Positions 1 to 8,690 of a DNA stretch of 64,000 nucleotides are shown here, piece after piece. The stretch spans positions 5,565,470 through 5,629,469 of the forward strand of contig NZ_CP059557.1 in NCBI RefSeq assembly GCF_022828475.1. The letters run 5' to 3'. The stretch is from Saccharopolyspora gloriosae. GTDB taxonomy: Bacteria; Actinomycetota; Actinomycetes; Mycobacteriales; Pseudonocardiaceae. The position numbers and the translations under genes were made by a program. Position 1 is the stretch's first letter. Every line of letters begins with the position of its first letter. The notes beneath the pieces are model-generated. The model worked only from the letters and a program-made list of their open reading frames with translations. It was not told where the DNA came from and did not search any database.

Positions 1-1929
1 CCCCTGCCCCACAGGACTGATCGGCAACAAAACCCGCCCAGAAGGCCCAACCTCGATATCGGTCCCCATAGTCGGACACACCCCGCAGTCAAAGCACGGC
101 GTCCACCGGCAGTCATCCTGCTCCCGAGCCTCAAGAGCGTCCTGCCAATCGGCCCAGAGCCATTCCTTGTCGAGCCCGGAGTCCAGGTGGTCCCACGGCA
201 GGATTTCGTGCTCTTCGCGTTCGCGGGTGGTGTACCAGGCGACGTCGACGCCGAGCTTCGCGAGCTCGTCGGCGGCGCAGCTGGTCCAGCGTTCGTAGGA
301 GAAGTATTCGTTCCACCCGTCGAACCGGCCGCCTTCGCGCCACACCCGTTCGATGACTTTGCCGAGCCTGCGATCTCCTCGGGAGAGCAGTCCTTCCACG
401 AGGGAGGGTTTGCCGTCGTGGTAGCGCATGCCGATGTTGCGCCCGAGGCTGCGATCGGAGTTCACGGCGTGCCGCAGTTTGCGCAGGCGTTCGTCCACGG
501 TGTCCGGGTCGCATTGCGAGGCCCATTGGAACGGGGTGTGCGGTTTGGGCACGAATCCGCCGATGGAGATGGTGCAGCGGATGTCCTTGCGCCCGGTGAC
601 CTGCCGTCCGGCCCGGATGACTTCCTTGGCCATTTCGGCGATCTGCAGCACGTCGGCGTCTTCTTCGGTGGGCAGGCCGCACATGAAGTAGAGCTTCACC
701 TGCCGCCAGCCGTTCTCGAACGCGGCGGACACGGTCCGGATGAGGTCCTCTTCGGACACCATCTTGTTGATGACGCGGCGGATTCGTTCGCTGCCGCCTT
801 CCGGCGCGAAGGTGAGTCCGGAGCGGCGGCCGTTGCGGGACAGCTCGTTGGCGAGGTCCACGTTGAACGCGTCGACGCGGGTGGAGGGCAGCGACAGGCT
901 GGTGTTGGAGCCTTCGTAGCGGTCGGCGAGGCCTTTGGTGACGTCGGCGATCTCGGAGTGGTCGGCGGAGCTCAGCGACAGCAGCCCGACCTCTTCGAAA
1001 CCGGTGGCTTCCAGGCCTTTCTGCACCATTTCGCCGATGCCTTCGGGCGACCGTTCCCGCACCGGCCGGGTGATCATGCCAGCTTGGCAGAAGCGGCAGC
1101 CTCGGGTGCAGCCGCGGAAGATCTCGACGCTCATCCGCTCGTGGACGCTTTCGGCGAGCGGCACCAGCGGCTGCTTCGGGTACGGCCACTCGTCGAGTTC
1201 CATGGTGGTGCGCTTGAAGACCCGGTAGGGCACGCGTTCGTGGTTGGGCACGACTTCGGCGATGGTGCCGTCTTCGGCGTAGTTCACGTCGTAGAACTTC
1301 GGCACGTAGACGCCGCCGCTCTCGGCGAGCCGCAGCAGCAGTTCGTCGCGTCCGCCGGGCCTGCCTTCCTCTTTCCAGCGCCGGATGGCGGCGGTGATCT
1401 CCAGGACGGATTCCTCGCCGTCCCCGAGCACCGCTGCGTCGACGAAGTCGGCGATGGGTTCCGGGTTGAAGGCGGCGTGCCCGCCCGCGAGCACCACGGG
1501 GTTCTCGTCGGTGCGGTCGGCGGCGTGCAGCGGGATGCCCGCGAGGTCGAGGGCGCTGAGCAGGTTCGTGTAGCCGAGTTCGGTGGCGAAGCTGACGCCG
1601 AGCACGTCGAACGCGCCGACCGGGCGGTGCCCGTCCACGGTGAACTGGGGAATCCCGTTCTCCCGCATGAGTTCTTCGAGGTCCGGCCACACCGCGTAGG
1701 TGCGTTCGGCGAGCACGTCGGAGAGCTCGTTGAGGATCTCGTAGAGGATCATGACGCCCTGGTTGGGCAGACCGACCTCGTAGGCGTCGGGGTACATCAA
1801 CGCCCACCGCACGGAAGTGGCGTCCCACTCCTTGACGGTCGCGTTGAGCTCCCCGCCCACGTATTGCACGGGTTTGGAGACGCGCGGCAGCAGCGGCTCC
1901 AGGCGGTCGAACACGGACTCCACAGTCAC
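1..1929 (-). CDS. B12-binding-type radical SAM protein (TIGR03960-like), C-terminus beyond left edge
   Basis: The frame is open from a GTG at 1929 to the window edge (643 codons), so the end of the gene is missing. The protein starts VTVESVFDRLEPLL. A B12-binding-like N-terminal part comes first. It is followed near residue 270 by the radical SAM cluster motif RGCTRGCRFCQAG (CxxxCxxC) and further on by TFAPEGGSERIR. This layout matches the uncharacterised family often called TIGR03960. In actinomycetes a second gene (TIGR03936/DUF2344) usually follows and would lie off the window; a tRNA-modification-like role has been suggested for such proteins but is not established. A GTG two codons inside (1923) is an alternative start, and neither has a strong ribosome binding site. 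Long frames on the opposite strand here are shadows. Confidence 0.88.
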   Translation of the reverse strand, partial: MTVESVFDRLEPLLPRVSKPVQYVGGELNATVKEWDATSVRWALMYPDAYEVGLPNQGVMILYEILNELSDVLAERTYAVWPDLEELMRENGIPQFTVDGHRPVGAFDVLGVSFATELGYTNLLSALDLAGIPLHAADRTDENPVVLAGGHAAFNPEPIADFVDAAVLGDGEESVLEITAAIRRWKEEGRPGGRDELLLRLAESGGVYVPKFYDVNYAEDGTIAEVVPNHERVPYRVFKRTTMELDEWPYPKQPLVPLAESVHERMSVEIFRGCTRGCRFCQAGMITRPVRERSPEGIGEMVQKGLEATGFEEVGLLSLSSADHSEIADVTKGLADRYEGSNTSLSLPSTRVDAFNVDLANELSRNGRRSGLTFAPEGGSERIRRVINKMVSEEDLIRTVSAAFENGWRQVKLYFMCGLPTEEDADVLQIAEMAKEVIRAGRQVTGRKDIRCTISIGGFVPKPHTPFQWASQCDPDTVDERLRKLRHAVNSDRSLGRNIGMRYHDGKPSLVEGLLSRGDRRLGKVIERVWREGGRFDGWNEYFSYERWTSCAADELAKLGVDVAWYTTREREEHEILPWDHLDSGLDKEWLWADWQDALEAREQDDCRWTPCFDCGVCPTMGTDIEVGPSGRVLLPISPVGQG

Positions 1930-1963
1930 ACCGCCCAGGGTAGAGGTCCCGTCCGAAGCGGAT

Positions 1964-2004
1964 GCGGTGCGGCCTCGGCCCGCTGCGGGACCGGGCCGCA
2001 CCGC
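1964..2004 (-). terminator. Hairpin after ndk
   Basis: Perfect 11-bp inverted repeat (GCGGTGCGGCC / GGCCGCACCGC) with a 19-nt loop, starting 9 nt beyond the ndk stop codon. It has no T-tract, as is common for actinobacterial terminators. It separates ndk from the radical SAM gene. Confidence 0.6.
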
Positions 2005-2012
2005 TGGAGCGA

Positions 2013-2423
2013 TCAGACTTCCGGGAACCAGAGTTTGATCTCGCGCTCGGCGGACTCCGGGGAGTCGGAGCCGTGCACGAGGTTGTACTGGACTTCCAGG
2101 CCGAAGTCGCCGCGGATGCTGCCGGGAGCGGCCTTGTCGACGGGGTCGGTGCCACCGGCGAGCTGGCGGAACGCCGAGATGGCGCGGGGGCCTTCGACGA
2201 CGGCGGCCAGCACCTTGCCGGAGGTGATGAACTCCAGCAGCGAGCCGAAGAACGGCTTGCCGTCGTGTTCGGCGTAGTGCTGCTTGGCGAGTTCTTCGCC
2301 GACCTGGCGCAGCTCCAGCGCGACCAGCTTGAGCCCCTTGCGTTCGATCCGGCCGATGACCTCGCCGACCAGGCCGCGCTCGACCCCGTCGGGCTTGACC
2401 AGGACCAGGGTGCGCTCGCTCAC
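2013..2423 (-). CDS. ndk: Nucleoside diphosphate kinase
   Basis: 136 residues, the normal length for bacterial Ndk, which transfers the gamma phosphate of ATP to NDPs in the cytoplasm. The catalytic histidine is H117 in NLVHGSDS, and the N-terminal strand [12 protein letters not shown] is typical. The GTG start at 2423 is chosen because a GGAG sequence lies just upstream (GAAGGAGAAAATC). The frame continues further upstream without Ndk similarity. It sits close to folC-DUF4233 and valS, as in mycobacteria, but here a phosphatase and an alcohol dehydrogenase separate it from folC. Confidence 0.97.
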   Translation of the reverse strand: MSERTLVLVKPDGVERGLVGEVIGRIERKGLKLVALELRQVGEELAKQHYAEHDGKPFFGSLLEFITSGKVLAAVVEGPRAISAFRQLAGGTDPVDKAAPGSIRGDFGLEVQYNLVHGSDSPESAEREIKLWFPEV

Positions 2424-2547
2424 GATTTTCTCCTTCGGATGGGGGCGCGGGCCTGTCCTGAGTCGCCGCGCCCGTGTTGCGAAAAGGGTATCGATGCAGG
2501 TGAACCGATCGGGTCCGGGGCGCCCGAGCAAGCGCCGGGGGCCGGTG

Positions 2548-2579
2548 ACCTCGGCGGTGGTGATCACCGCCACCGAGGT
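2548..2579. terminator. Long stem-loop between phosphatase and ndk
   Basis: Two 16-bp arms meeting at a central GATC, with two internal mismatches. It lies 11 bp beyond the stop of the PhoD-type gene on the minus strand, so it probably terminates that transcript and insulates ndk. Confidence 0.5.
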
Positions 2580-2589
2580 GCACCGGGAG

Positions 2590-4134
2590 TCAGCGCTGCG
2601 GGTCCAGTTCCTTGGTCCACAGCGAAGCACCGGAGGCGTCGCGCAGGTCCACGGTGAGCCTGCCGCTGCTCCCGTCGATGTTGACCTCGCCGAAGTGCTG
2701 GAATCCTTCCAGCGGCGAACCTCCGGTGGCCGCGGGCGCGTTGACGAACACCATCTCCGGCCCGAACGTCGGGTCGAGCTCGTTCGGCGGTCCCGCGCCG
2801 GCGTGCAGCGGCCCGGAGACGAACTCCCAGAACGGGTCGAACTCGGTGAACGCCGCGCGTTCCGGCGAGTAGTGGTTCGCGGCGGTGTAGTGCACGTCCG
2901 CGGTCAACCACACCACGTTGCGCACCCGGCGACGGCTGATCTCCCGCAGCACCCGGGCGATTTCGGCCTCCCGTCCGTTGGGCGTTCCGGGCCTGCCGTT
3001 GGCGATGGCTTCGACGTCGGTGTCCCCGTCGGGGACGACGAGCCCGATGGGCATGTCGGCGGCGACGATCTTCCAGGTGGCGCGGGAGCGGGCGAGCTCG
3101 TCGACGAACCACCTGGCCTGCTGCTCGCCGAGGATGCGCTCGGGGCTGGTACCGGGCGAGTTCGCGTCCCGGTAGGTGCGCATGTCCAGCACGAACACGT
3201 CCAGCAGCGGCCCGTGCGAGACCTTCCGGTACACCCGTCCGTCGACGGCGTCGACGCGGCGAACGGGCTGCCACTCGTGGAACGCCTGGAACGCGCGTCC
3301 GGCGAGGACGTCGGCGCGCTTCTCGGTGTACTCCTCGGAGTCGAGGATCTCACCGGGATACCAGTTGTTGGTGACTTCGTGGTCGTCCCACTGGATCAGC
3401 TGCGGCACGGTGGCCGCGAAGCCGCGCACGTTCTCGTCGAGCAGGTTGTAGGCGAACTGCCCGCGGTATTCGGCGAGCGTTTCGGCGACCTTCGACTTCT
3501 CGGAGGTGACGAGGTTGCGCCACACTCGCCCGTCGGGCAGTGCCACGGTCTCTTCCAACGGGCCGTCGGCGTAGACGGTGTCACCGCTGTGCAGGAAGAA
3601 GTCGGGGTCGCGGCGGGCCATCGCGGAGTAGATGGTCATGCCGCCGACGTCGGGGTTGATGCCCCAGCCTTGGCCGACGACATCACCGGACCACAGGAAC
3701 CGCACGTCCTCGCGTCCCCGTGAAGGGGTGCGGAAGTGCCCGGTGAGCGGTTCGCCGGTGACCCGGCCGTCGAGGTCTTCGGCGCTGACGCGGTAGTGGA
3801 ATTCGCGTCCGGGGGCGAGGTGGTCGAGCAGCAGTTCCCCGGTGCCATCGGTCTCCGGGGTCAGCAGCGGTCCCCGGACTCGCCGCGCGCCGCGGAATCC
3901 CGCGTCCGGCGCGACCTCCACGATCATGCGGGCGGGCCGGTCCGCGCGGGTCCACACCACGACCCCGTCCGGTCGCGGGTCGCCGAGCTGCACACCGTGC
4001 GTCAGCACCGGCCTGCCTCCGCGCACGAACGCCGGTCCGGCACCGGCGGTCGACGGCAGCAGCATCCCGGCGCCGACCACACCGGTTCCCGTGATCGCGC
4101 GTCGCAGCAGGTCACGTCGATTCATTGCACTCAT
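2590..4134 (-). CDS. Secreted PhoD-type alkaline phosphatase
   Basis: 514 residues. A twin-arginine signal ([14 protein letters not shown], then a hydrophobic stretch ending around AGAGPA) indicates Tat export, as is usual for the metal-loaded PhoD family. An N-terminal beta-sandwich domain (about residues 40-130) precedes the metallophosphatase domain. Metal-site motifs seen include [20 protein letters not shown] and WLTADVHY. The likely role is phosphomonoesterase/phosphodiesterase scavenging of phosphate outside the cell. Either of two close ATGs (4134 or four codons in) could be the start, and no clear ribosome binding site was seen. No Pho box was recognised upstream. Confidence 0.9.
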   Translation of the reverse strand: MSAMNRRDLLRRAITGTGVVGAGMLLPSTAGAGPAFVRGGRPVLTHGVQLGDPRPDGVVVWTRADRPARMIVEVAPDAGFRGARRVRGPLLTPETDGTGELLLDHLAPGREFHYRVSAEDLDGRVTGEPLTGHFRTPSRGREDVRFLWSGDVVGQGWGINPDVGGMTIYSAMARRDPDFFLHSGDTVYADGPLEETVALPDGRVWRNLVTSEKSKVAETLAEYRGQFAYNLLDENVRGFAATVPQLIQWDDHEVTNNWYPGEILDSEEYTEKRADVLAGRAFQAFHEWQPVRRVDAVDGRVYRKVSHGPLLDVFVLDMRTYRDANSPGTSPERILGEQQARWFVDELARSRATWKIVAADMPIGLVVPDGDTDVEAIANGRPGTPNGREAEIARVLREISRRRVRNVVWLTADVHYTAANHYSPERAAFTEFDPFWEFVSGPLHAGAGPPNELDPTFGPEMVFVNAPAATGGSPLEGFQHFGEVNIDGSSGRLTVDLRDASGASLWTKELDPQR

Positions 4135-4267
4135 GTGCCGGTTTTATCCGAGTCCGACGACCGGCAGGCTACGAGAAGTTGAACGTCCGGTCCCTGGTGT
4201 GCGTTGAACCGGCGGACTAGGTTCGGCTTCGGCCGTACCGACCGGCCGGTCCGACGAGGAGGTCCGG

Positions 4268-5368
4268 ATGCGAGCAGCCGTGCACACCGCCGTGAACGAG
4301 CCGATGACCATCGAGGAGATCGCCGATCCGCACCCGAAGGCCGGTGAGGTCGCCATCGACGTGCTCTCGTGCGGCGCCTGCCATTCGGATCTGCACGTGC
4401 TCAAGGGCGAGCTGCCGTTCCCGACTCCGGCGGTGCTCGGGCACGAGGTGGCGGGAGTGATCTCCGAGGTCGGGCCGGACGTGGCCGGGGTGCGCGTCGG
4501 CGACCGGGTGGTGACCAGCTTCATCATGCCGTGCGGACGTTGCGCCCAGTGCACGCGCGGGAATTCGGAGATCTGCTTGGAGTTCTTCGCGCACAACCGC
4601 GCGAAGGGCTTGCTCTACGACGGGCAGACCAGATTGTTCCGGCCGGGCGGCGAGCCGGTGTGGATGTATTCGATGGGCGGCCTCGCGGAGCGTTCGGTGA
4701 CTCCGGTGACTTCGGTGTACCAGGTGCCGGACGAGGTGGAGTTGGCCGATGTGGCTTCGGTGGGCTGTTCGACGATGACCGCGTACGGCGCGTTGCGGCA
4801 CGCCGCGGACGTGCGGGTCGGCGACGCGGTGGCGGTGGTCGCGGCGGGCGGCGTGGGCAGTTCGCTGATCCAGTTGGCCGCGCTGTTCGGCGCCTCGACG
4901 ATCGTCGCGGTGGACATCGCCGACGACAAGCTCGAAGCGGCCCGGAAACTGGGCGCCACGCACACCGTGAATTCGTCCGATGTGGACGCTCCGGAGGCGA
5001 TCCGCGAACTGACCGGTGGCCGAGGTGTCGACGTGGCGTTCGAGGCGCTGGGGAGCACGGCCACCTTCGGCGTGGCCCGCGATTCCGTGGTGGAGGGCGG
5101 CCAAGTGGTGGTCGTCGGCATCGCCCCGAAGGGCAGCATCGGCGAGTTCGACCTGGCCACCATCGCCCGCCGGAAACTGCAGATCAAGGGCTCGTACGGC
5201 GCGAAGCCGCAGCGGGACATGCCGGTCCTGCTGGATTTGGTGGCCCGCGGGCGGTTGCGGCCGCAGGACGCGGTGAGCCGTCGCTTCGGATTCGACGAGG
5301 TGCAGGACGCCTACGACGCGCTGAACCGCCGGGAGATCCAGGGCCGGGCGGTCATCGACATCGCGTGA
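4268..5368 (+). CDS. Zinc-dependent alcohol dehydrogenase (MDR superfamily)
   Basis: 366 residues with a strong GAGGAGG site 6 nt before the ATG. Catalytic-zinc motifs are CGACHSDLH and GHEVAG. The four-cysteine structural-zinc lobe is CGRCAQCTRGNSEIC, and the Rossmann nucleotide fold has AAGGVGSS. The expected reaction is NAD(P)-linked oxidation of an alcohol or reduction of an aldehyde; the substrate cannot be read from sequence. It is a single gene, divergent from the phosphatase and convergent with the small frame at 5369-5527, whose stop codon abuts its own. Confidence 0.93.
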   Translation: MRAAVHTAVNEPMTIEEIADPHPKAGEVAIDVLSCGACHSDLHVLKGELPFPTPAVLGHEVAGVISEVGPDVAGVRVGDRVVTSFIMPCGRCAQCTRGNSEICLEFFAHNRAKGLLYDGQTRLFRPGGEPVWMYSMGGLAERSVTPVTSVYQVPDEVELADVASVGCSTMTAYGALRHAADVRVGDAVAVVAAGGVGSSLIQLAALFGASTIVAVDIADDKLEAARKLGATHTVNSSDVDAPEAIRELTGGRGVDVAFEALGSTATFGVARDSVVEGGQVVVVGIAPKGSIGEFDLATIARRKLQIKGSYGAKPQRDMPVLLDLVARGRLRPQDAVSRRFGFDEVQDAYDALNRREIQGRAVIDIA

Positions 5369-5527
5369 TCAGCTCCACTGATCGGTGTCGAGGCATTCGA
5401 GCAGCGCGGCGTTGTCGTTGATGTCGATTCCGGCCAGCGGCTCGCCCAAGTCGAAGGTGGAGAGCTGGAATTTCCGAGCCACCAGTTGAGGAATCTGATT
5501 CGCCACCGCATCGTTGTTGATCTCCAT
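5369..5527 (-). CDS. Small 52-residue hypothetical protein
   Basis: A 52-codon frame beginning MEINNDAVANQIPQLVARKF and ending LECLDTDQWS. Third codon positions are mostly G/C, as in neighbouring genes, which supports coding. The stop codon touches the stop of the alcohol dehydrogenase on the other strand. No clear ribosome binding site precedes the ATG. I do not recognise the family. The short length, a central STFDLGEPLAG and a single late cysteine recall a precursor peptide, but no modification enzyme is nearby. It could also be a chance frame. Confidence 0.4.
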   Translation of the reverse strand: MEINNDAVANQIPQLVARKFQLSTFDLGEPLAGIDINDNAALLECLDTDQWS

Positions 5528-5720
5528 ACGCCATGGATACCGATGATCAACACGACTGCCAAGGACACGATCAGGTGCCGTCGCCGAACGACGATCCGCC
5601 CGGGGGTCGCCGCAGGCACGACGATGCGGCCCGTGGCTCGCCGCCGGAACCGGATGCGATGCCGCCGCGACGGTTCGCCGAGCTCTGGGGCCACCGGTCG
5701 AACCGCACCGGCGACCTCGA

Positions 5721-6170
5721 TCACTGCTCCGGCGGATAGCCCTCGGGGTGGCCGAGCTGGTCGTAGAGACGGCCTTCGCGCATGCGCTTCGCGACGTCGT
5801 GTCGCAGGTACAGCATGTAGCCCCACACCGCCGCGAACAGCAGTCCCATGATGCCCACGGCGGGGTGCACCAGGTAGCAGGCGATCATCGCGACCTGCAG
5901 CACCAGCGCGAACCCGAGCCCCCACGGCTTCCGCTGGGTGAACCCGGCGATCAGCATGAGCACGGTGAGCACGCCGACCACGGCGAACCCGATGCCGGTG
6001 ACGCCGCCGCCGAACTGCCACACGACGGGCAGCGCGAGTCCGAAGGTGATGAACTCCATCACCAGCGTGCCCGCCATGATGCCGCGCAGACCCTTCCACG
6101 GGTCGCGCACGCCTTCGGGCGCGGTGGGCAGCGACCAGAAGGACGCGTGGTCGGATCCGGACTCGGTCAC
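5721..6170 (-). CDS. DUF4233 membrane protein downstream of folC
   Basis: 149 residues with about four hydrophobic segments, matching the DUF4233 family that follows folC in many actinobacteria (Rv2446c-like). The ATG overlaps the folC stop by four bases (ATGA), so the two genes are translationally coupled. Function is unknown; the constant pairing suggests a link to folate or cell-envelope physiology, which is inference. The stretch 5528-5720 beyond its stop holds only a low-complexity hydrophilic frame that I do not call. Confidence 0.85.
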   Translation of the reverse strand: MTESGSDHASFWSLPTAPEGVRDPWKGLRGIMAGTLVMEFITFGLALPVVWQFGGGVTGIGFAVVGVLTVLMLIAGFTQRKPWGLGFALVLQVAMIACYLVHPAVGIMGLLFAAVWGYMLYLRHDVAKRMREGRLYDQLGHPEGYPPEQ

Positions 6171-7534
6171 AGTGGCTCCTTGCCGAACAGTGCTCGCCCC
6201 TCACCGGCGGTCACCACGGACCCGGTGATCACCACGCCACCACCGGAAACGGTGTCGGAGTCGCCGGTGGTCTCCTCCGCCATCTGGATGGCGGTTTCCA
6301 CGGCGTCGTCCAAGCGCTGTTCCACGACGATGCGGTCCGGGCCGAAGATGTCCTTGGCCAGGGCGGCGAGCTCGTCGGGGTCCATCGCCCGCGGCGAGGA
6401 ATTCTTGGTGAGCACGACTTCTTCCACGACGGGTTCGAGTTCCCGCAGCACTCCGCGCACGTCCTTGTCGGCCAGCACGCTGATCACCGCTACGAGGCGG
6501 CGGAAGGAGAACTCGGAGCTCAACGCGTCCGCGAGGGCGCGGGCGCCGTGCGGGTTGTGCGCGGCGTCGACGAGCACCGCCGGGGCGGCGCGGACCCGTT
6601 CCAGGCGACCGGGCGTGATCACGCCGGCGAACGCCTCCTGGACGGCTTCGACGTCGAGCTGCTGTTCGGCGCCCGCACCGAAGAACGCCTCGACGGTCGC
6701 GAGCGCCAGCGCGGCGTTGCGAGCTTGATGTTCTCCGTGCAGCGGCAGGAAGACCTCGTCGTAAACGCCGCCGAGACCCTGCAGCCGCAGCATCTGCCCG
6801 CCGACGGCGACGGTCCGCGAGAGCACGCCGAACTCGTTGCCTTCGCGGGCCACGGTCGCGTCGACCTCGGCGATCCGCTCCATGATCGGGGTCTGCACTT
6901 CGGCGGTCTGCGCGGCGAGCACCACCACCGAGTCCGGCTTGATGATCCCGGCCTTCTCCCGGGCGATGCCCGCGAGGTCGGTGCCGAGGTAGTCGGCGTG
7001 GTCCAGCGCGATCGGGCACAGCACCGCGATGTGCGCGTCGGCGACGTTCGTGGCGTCCCAGCCACCGCCGAGCCCGACTTCCAGCACGGCCGCCTCGACC
7101 GGGGCGTCGGCGAACGCGGCGAACGCCATCCCGGTCAGCACCTCGAACTTCGACATCTTCACGTCGTGGTTGGAGTCCACGATGGAGACGTACGGCGCGA
7201 TGTCGCGGTAGGCCTCGACGTAGGCCTCCGGGCTGATCGGCTTGCCGTCGACGCTGATGCGCTCGGTGGCCAGCTGCAGGTGCGGGCTCGTGTAGCGGCC
7301 GACGCGCAACCCGATGCGGGTGAGCAGCGCGTCCACCATCCGGGAGACGGACGACTTCCCGTTCGTGCCACCGATGTGCACGACCTGGTAGTTGCGCTGC
7401 GGATCGGCCAGCAGGTCGGTGAGCGCCCTGATCCGATCCAGCGACGGCTCGATCTTCGTCTCCGGCCAGCGCTCGTTGAGCTCGGCCTCCACCACGCGCA
7501 GCTCGTGCAGCGCACCGGACTCGGTGCCGGACAA
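6167..7534 (-). CDS. folC: Folylpolyglutamate synthase / dihydrofolate synthase
   Basis: About 455 residues. It adds glutamate to (dihydro)folate with ATP. The P-loop is HIGGTNGKSS and the Mur-ligase-type central domain carries AVLEVGLGGGWDATN and ALDHADYLG. A C-terminal domain starts near VLVDAAHNPHG. I prefer the TTG start at 7534 because GGGGAG lies 8 nt upstream; the GTG at 7543 overlaps that ribosome binding site. The frame is open well upstream but without similarity. It forms an operon with the DUF4233 gene. Confidence 0.95.
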   Translation of the reverse strand: MSGTESGALHELRVVEAELNERWPETKIEPSLDRIRALTDLLADPQRNYQVVHIGGTNGKSSVSRMVDALLTRIGLRVGRYTSPHLQLATERISVDGKPISPEAYVEAYRDIAPYVSIVDSNHDVKMSKFEVLTGMAFAAFADAPVEAAVLEVGLGGGWDATNVADAHIAVLCPIALDHADYLGTDLAGIAREKAGIIKPDSVVVLAAQTAEVQTPIMERIAEVDATVAREGNEFGVLSRTVAVGGQMLRLQGLGGVYDEVFLPLHGEHQARNAALALATVEAFFGAGAEQQLDVEAVQEAFAGVITPGRLERVRAAPAVLVDAAHNPHGARALADALSSEFSFRRLVAVISVLADKDVRGVLRELEPVVEEVVLTKNSSPRAMDPDELAALAKDIFGPDRIVVEQRLDDAVETAIQMAEETTGDSDTVSGGGVVITGSVVTAGEGRALFGKEPL

Positions 7535-7625
7535 CTGGCACACTCCCCTACCCCGACGACAAACGTCCAGCTCAAGTCTACGTCGGAGGGTGCACACTCC
7601 CGGCCCGCGCCCCGGGACGTTGTGA

Positions 7626-7672
7626 GTGAACGGCCTGTTCGCCCAATCCCGTTGGACGAACGGTCCGTTCAC
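7626..7672. repeat. 47-bp palindromic repeat, copy 1
   Basis: Imperfect inverted repeat with arms GTGAACGGCCTGTTCGCC and its near-complement ending GGTCCGTTCAC around a 3-nt centre. The same 47-bp element recurs at 7715 and 8633. It lies in the folC/DUF397 gap. It resembles dispersed intergenic palindromes (REP/BIME-like); function unknown. Confidence 0.8.
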
Positions 7673-7714
7673 CTCAACCCGGCCCGGTGCCGTCGCGCAG
7701 GTGAGCGAAGTGGA

Positions 7715-7761
7715 GTGAACGGACCGTTCGCCCAATCCCCTTGGACGAACGGTCCGCTCAC
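7715..7761. repeat. 47-bp palindromic repeat, copy 2
   Basis: Second copy of the element at 7626, in the same orientation and 89 bp further on. Arms begin GTGAACGGACCGTTCG and end CGGTCCGCTCAC. It lies 18 bp before the restored stop of the frameshifted DUF397 gene on the minus strand, so it may also act as that operon's terminator. Confidence 0.8.
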
Positions 7762-7778
7762 CTCAACCGCCCCGGGCG

Positions 7779-7972
7779 TCACAACGGGAGGTCGAAGCGT
7801 CCAACCTTGGCGTCGGCGAGGAACGCGCCCACGCCGGTCGGGCGAAGGCGACCACGGCGCCCGCGCGCTCTTTAGAGTCCCGGACACCGACCTCATCGGC
7901 CGTGATCCGCACTTCCACGCAGTTGTCGCTCGCAGCCGCACTCCTACTGCTCTGGAACCAGCCCGTATCCAC
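7779..7972 (-). pseudogene. DUF397 gene, copy 3, broken by a 1-nt deletion
   Basis: Begins with a GTG at 7972 (V-D-T-G-W-F-Q-S-S) and follows the DUF397 pattern with NCVEVRI and VGVRDSKER. After the conserved Trp (codon at 7829-7831) only two bases remain where a codon is expected. In the shifted frame the family ending reappears (AFLADAKVGRFDLPL, stop at 7779). The unshifted product instead runs to 7763 with an unrelated tail. Compared with the intact paralogues at 8003 and 8223, this is a single-base deletion near 7826-7828, either real or a sequencing error. Confidence 0.75.
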
Positions 7973-8002
7973 TAGGTCTTCTCACAGCGCCGCTCGCGCT
8001 GG

Positions 8003-8191
8003 TCAACGGTTGAAACGCCCCGCCTTGGCATCGGCGAGGAACGCGCTCCAGGACGCTAACGGGAACGCGAACGCCGGACCCGAACGCTCCTTGGAGTCCC
8101 GGACGCCGACTTCATCGGTCGTGATCCGGACCTCCACGCAGTTGTCGCTTCCGCCGGAACTCTTGCCGCTCTTGAACCAACCGGTGTCCAT
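8003..8191 (-). CDS. DUF397 protein, copy 2
   Basis: 62 residues: MDTGWFKSGKSSGGSDNC at the start, then VEVRIT, VGVRDSKERSG and AFLADAKAGRFNR at the end. This is the whole DUF397 domain. GGAGG stands 4 nt before the ATG. DUF397 proteins commonly accompany helix-turn-helix regulators (DUF5753/Scr1 type) in actinomycetes and are thought to act as small partners or antitoxin-like factors. No such regulator adjoins this cluster. It is 30 bp from each neighbouring copy and presumably co-transcribed with them. Confidence 0.85.
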   Translation of the reverse strand: MDTGWFKSGKSSGGSDNCVEVRITTDEVGVRDSKERSGPAFAFPLASWSAFLADAKAGRFNR

Positions 8192-8222
8192 CACGCCTCC
8201 TGCGAATGCCACCACGTGAAGA

Positions 8223-8429
8223 TCAGCGATCGAAGCGTCCCGCCTTCACATCAGCGAGGAACGCGTCCCATGCCGGTGGTGCGAACGTGAACACTGCACC
8301 CGAACGTTCTTTGGAATCACGGACACCGATCCAGCGACCCCAGATCCGAACCTCGATGCAGTTGTCGCTGACTCCCGAACTTCTGGTGCTCTTGGTCCAT
8401 CCGGCCTGAGTTCGTGACTGCGGCATCAC
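8223..8429 (-). CDS. DUF397 protein, copy 1 (promoter-proximal)
   Basis: 68 residues with WTKSTRSSGVSDNCIEVRI, IGVRDSKERSG and AFLADVKAGRFDR. The GTG at 8429 lies 7 nt after GGAGG and is preferred; the next codon is an ATG (8426) that could also serve. It is first of three tandem DUF397 genes transcribed leftward. The 261 bp upstream to valS hold a 47-bp palindrome and no other gene that I can see. Confidence 0.85.
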   Translation of the reverse strand: MMPQSRTQAGWTKSTRSSGVSDNCIEVRIWGRWIGVRDSKERSGAVFTFAPPAWDAFLADVKAGRFDR

Positions 8430-8632
8430 GGCCCTACCTCCGACTGGTTCAGATCAGATCCGTCGAGCCACGCCTCCGTCTGCTTCGGCTAGAAGCTTCA
8501 CCCGCGCGGAGTCAACGGTCCCAGCTTCGACTCGAGCCGCACACCGCCGACAGAGGAGCACGGGGATCCGTCTTGTGACCCAGTTGAGCGACTCGAACTA
8601 TGAGTCATTGGGTTCCGGCCCGGAGTTGGAGC

Positions 8633-8679
8633 CTGAACGGCCCGTTCGACCAATCTCGTTGGACGAACGGGCCGTTCAC
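8633..8679. repeat. 47-bp palindromic repeat, copy 3, at the valS 3' end
   Basis: Third copy of the 7626 element, with arms CTGAACGGCCCGTTCG and CGAACGGGCCGTTCAC. It begins 12 nt beyond the valS stop on the minus strand, so here the repeat is placed like a transcription terminator. Confidence 0.8.
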
Positions 8680-8690
8680 TCAGAACCGCC

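Noticed and set aside
187-2277. Long plus-strand frame opposite the radical SAM gene and ndk
   Set aside because: Its product is a His/Val/Gly-rich antisense shadow; the opposite strand carries the radical SAM motif and Ndk signatures.
5369-5527. Lanthipeptide precursor
   Set aside because: The FDLG segment is only loosely like a leader motif, there is one cysteine, and no lanthionine synthetase lies in the window.
5533-5739. 68-codon plus-strand frame between the small ORF and DUF4233
   Set aside because: Hydrophilic low-complexity product without a ribosome binding site that overlaps the DUF4233 3' end; not supported.
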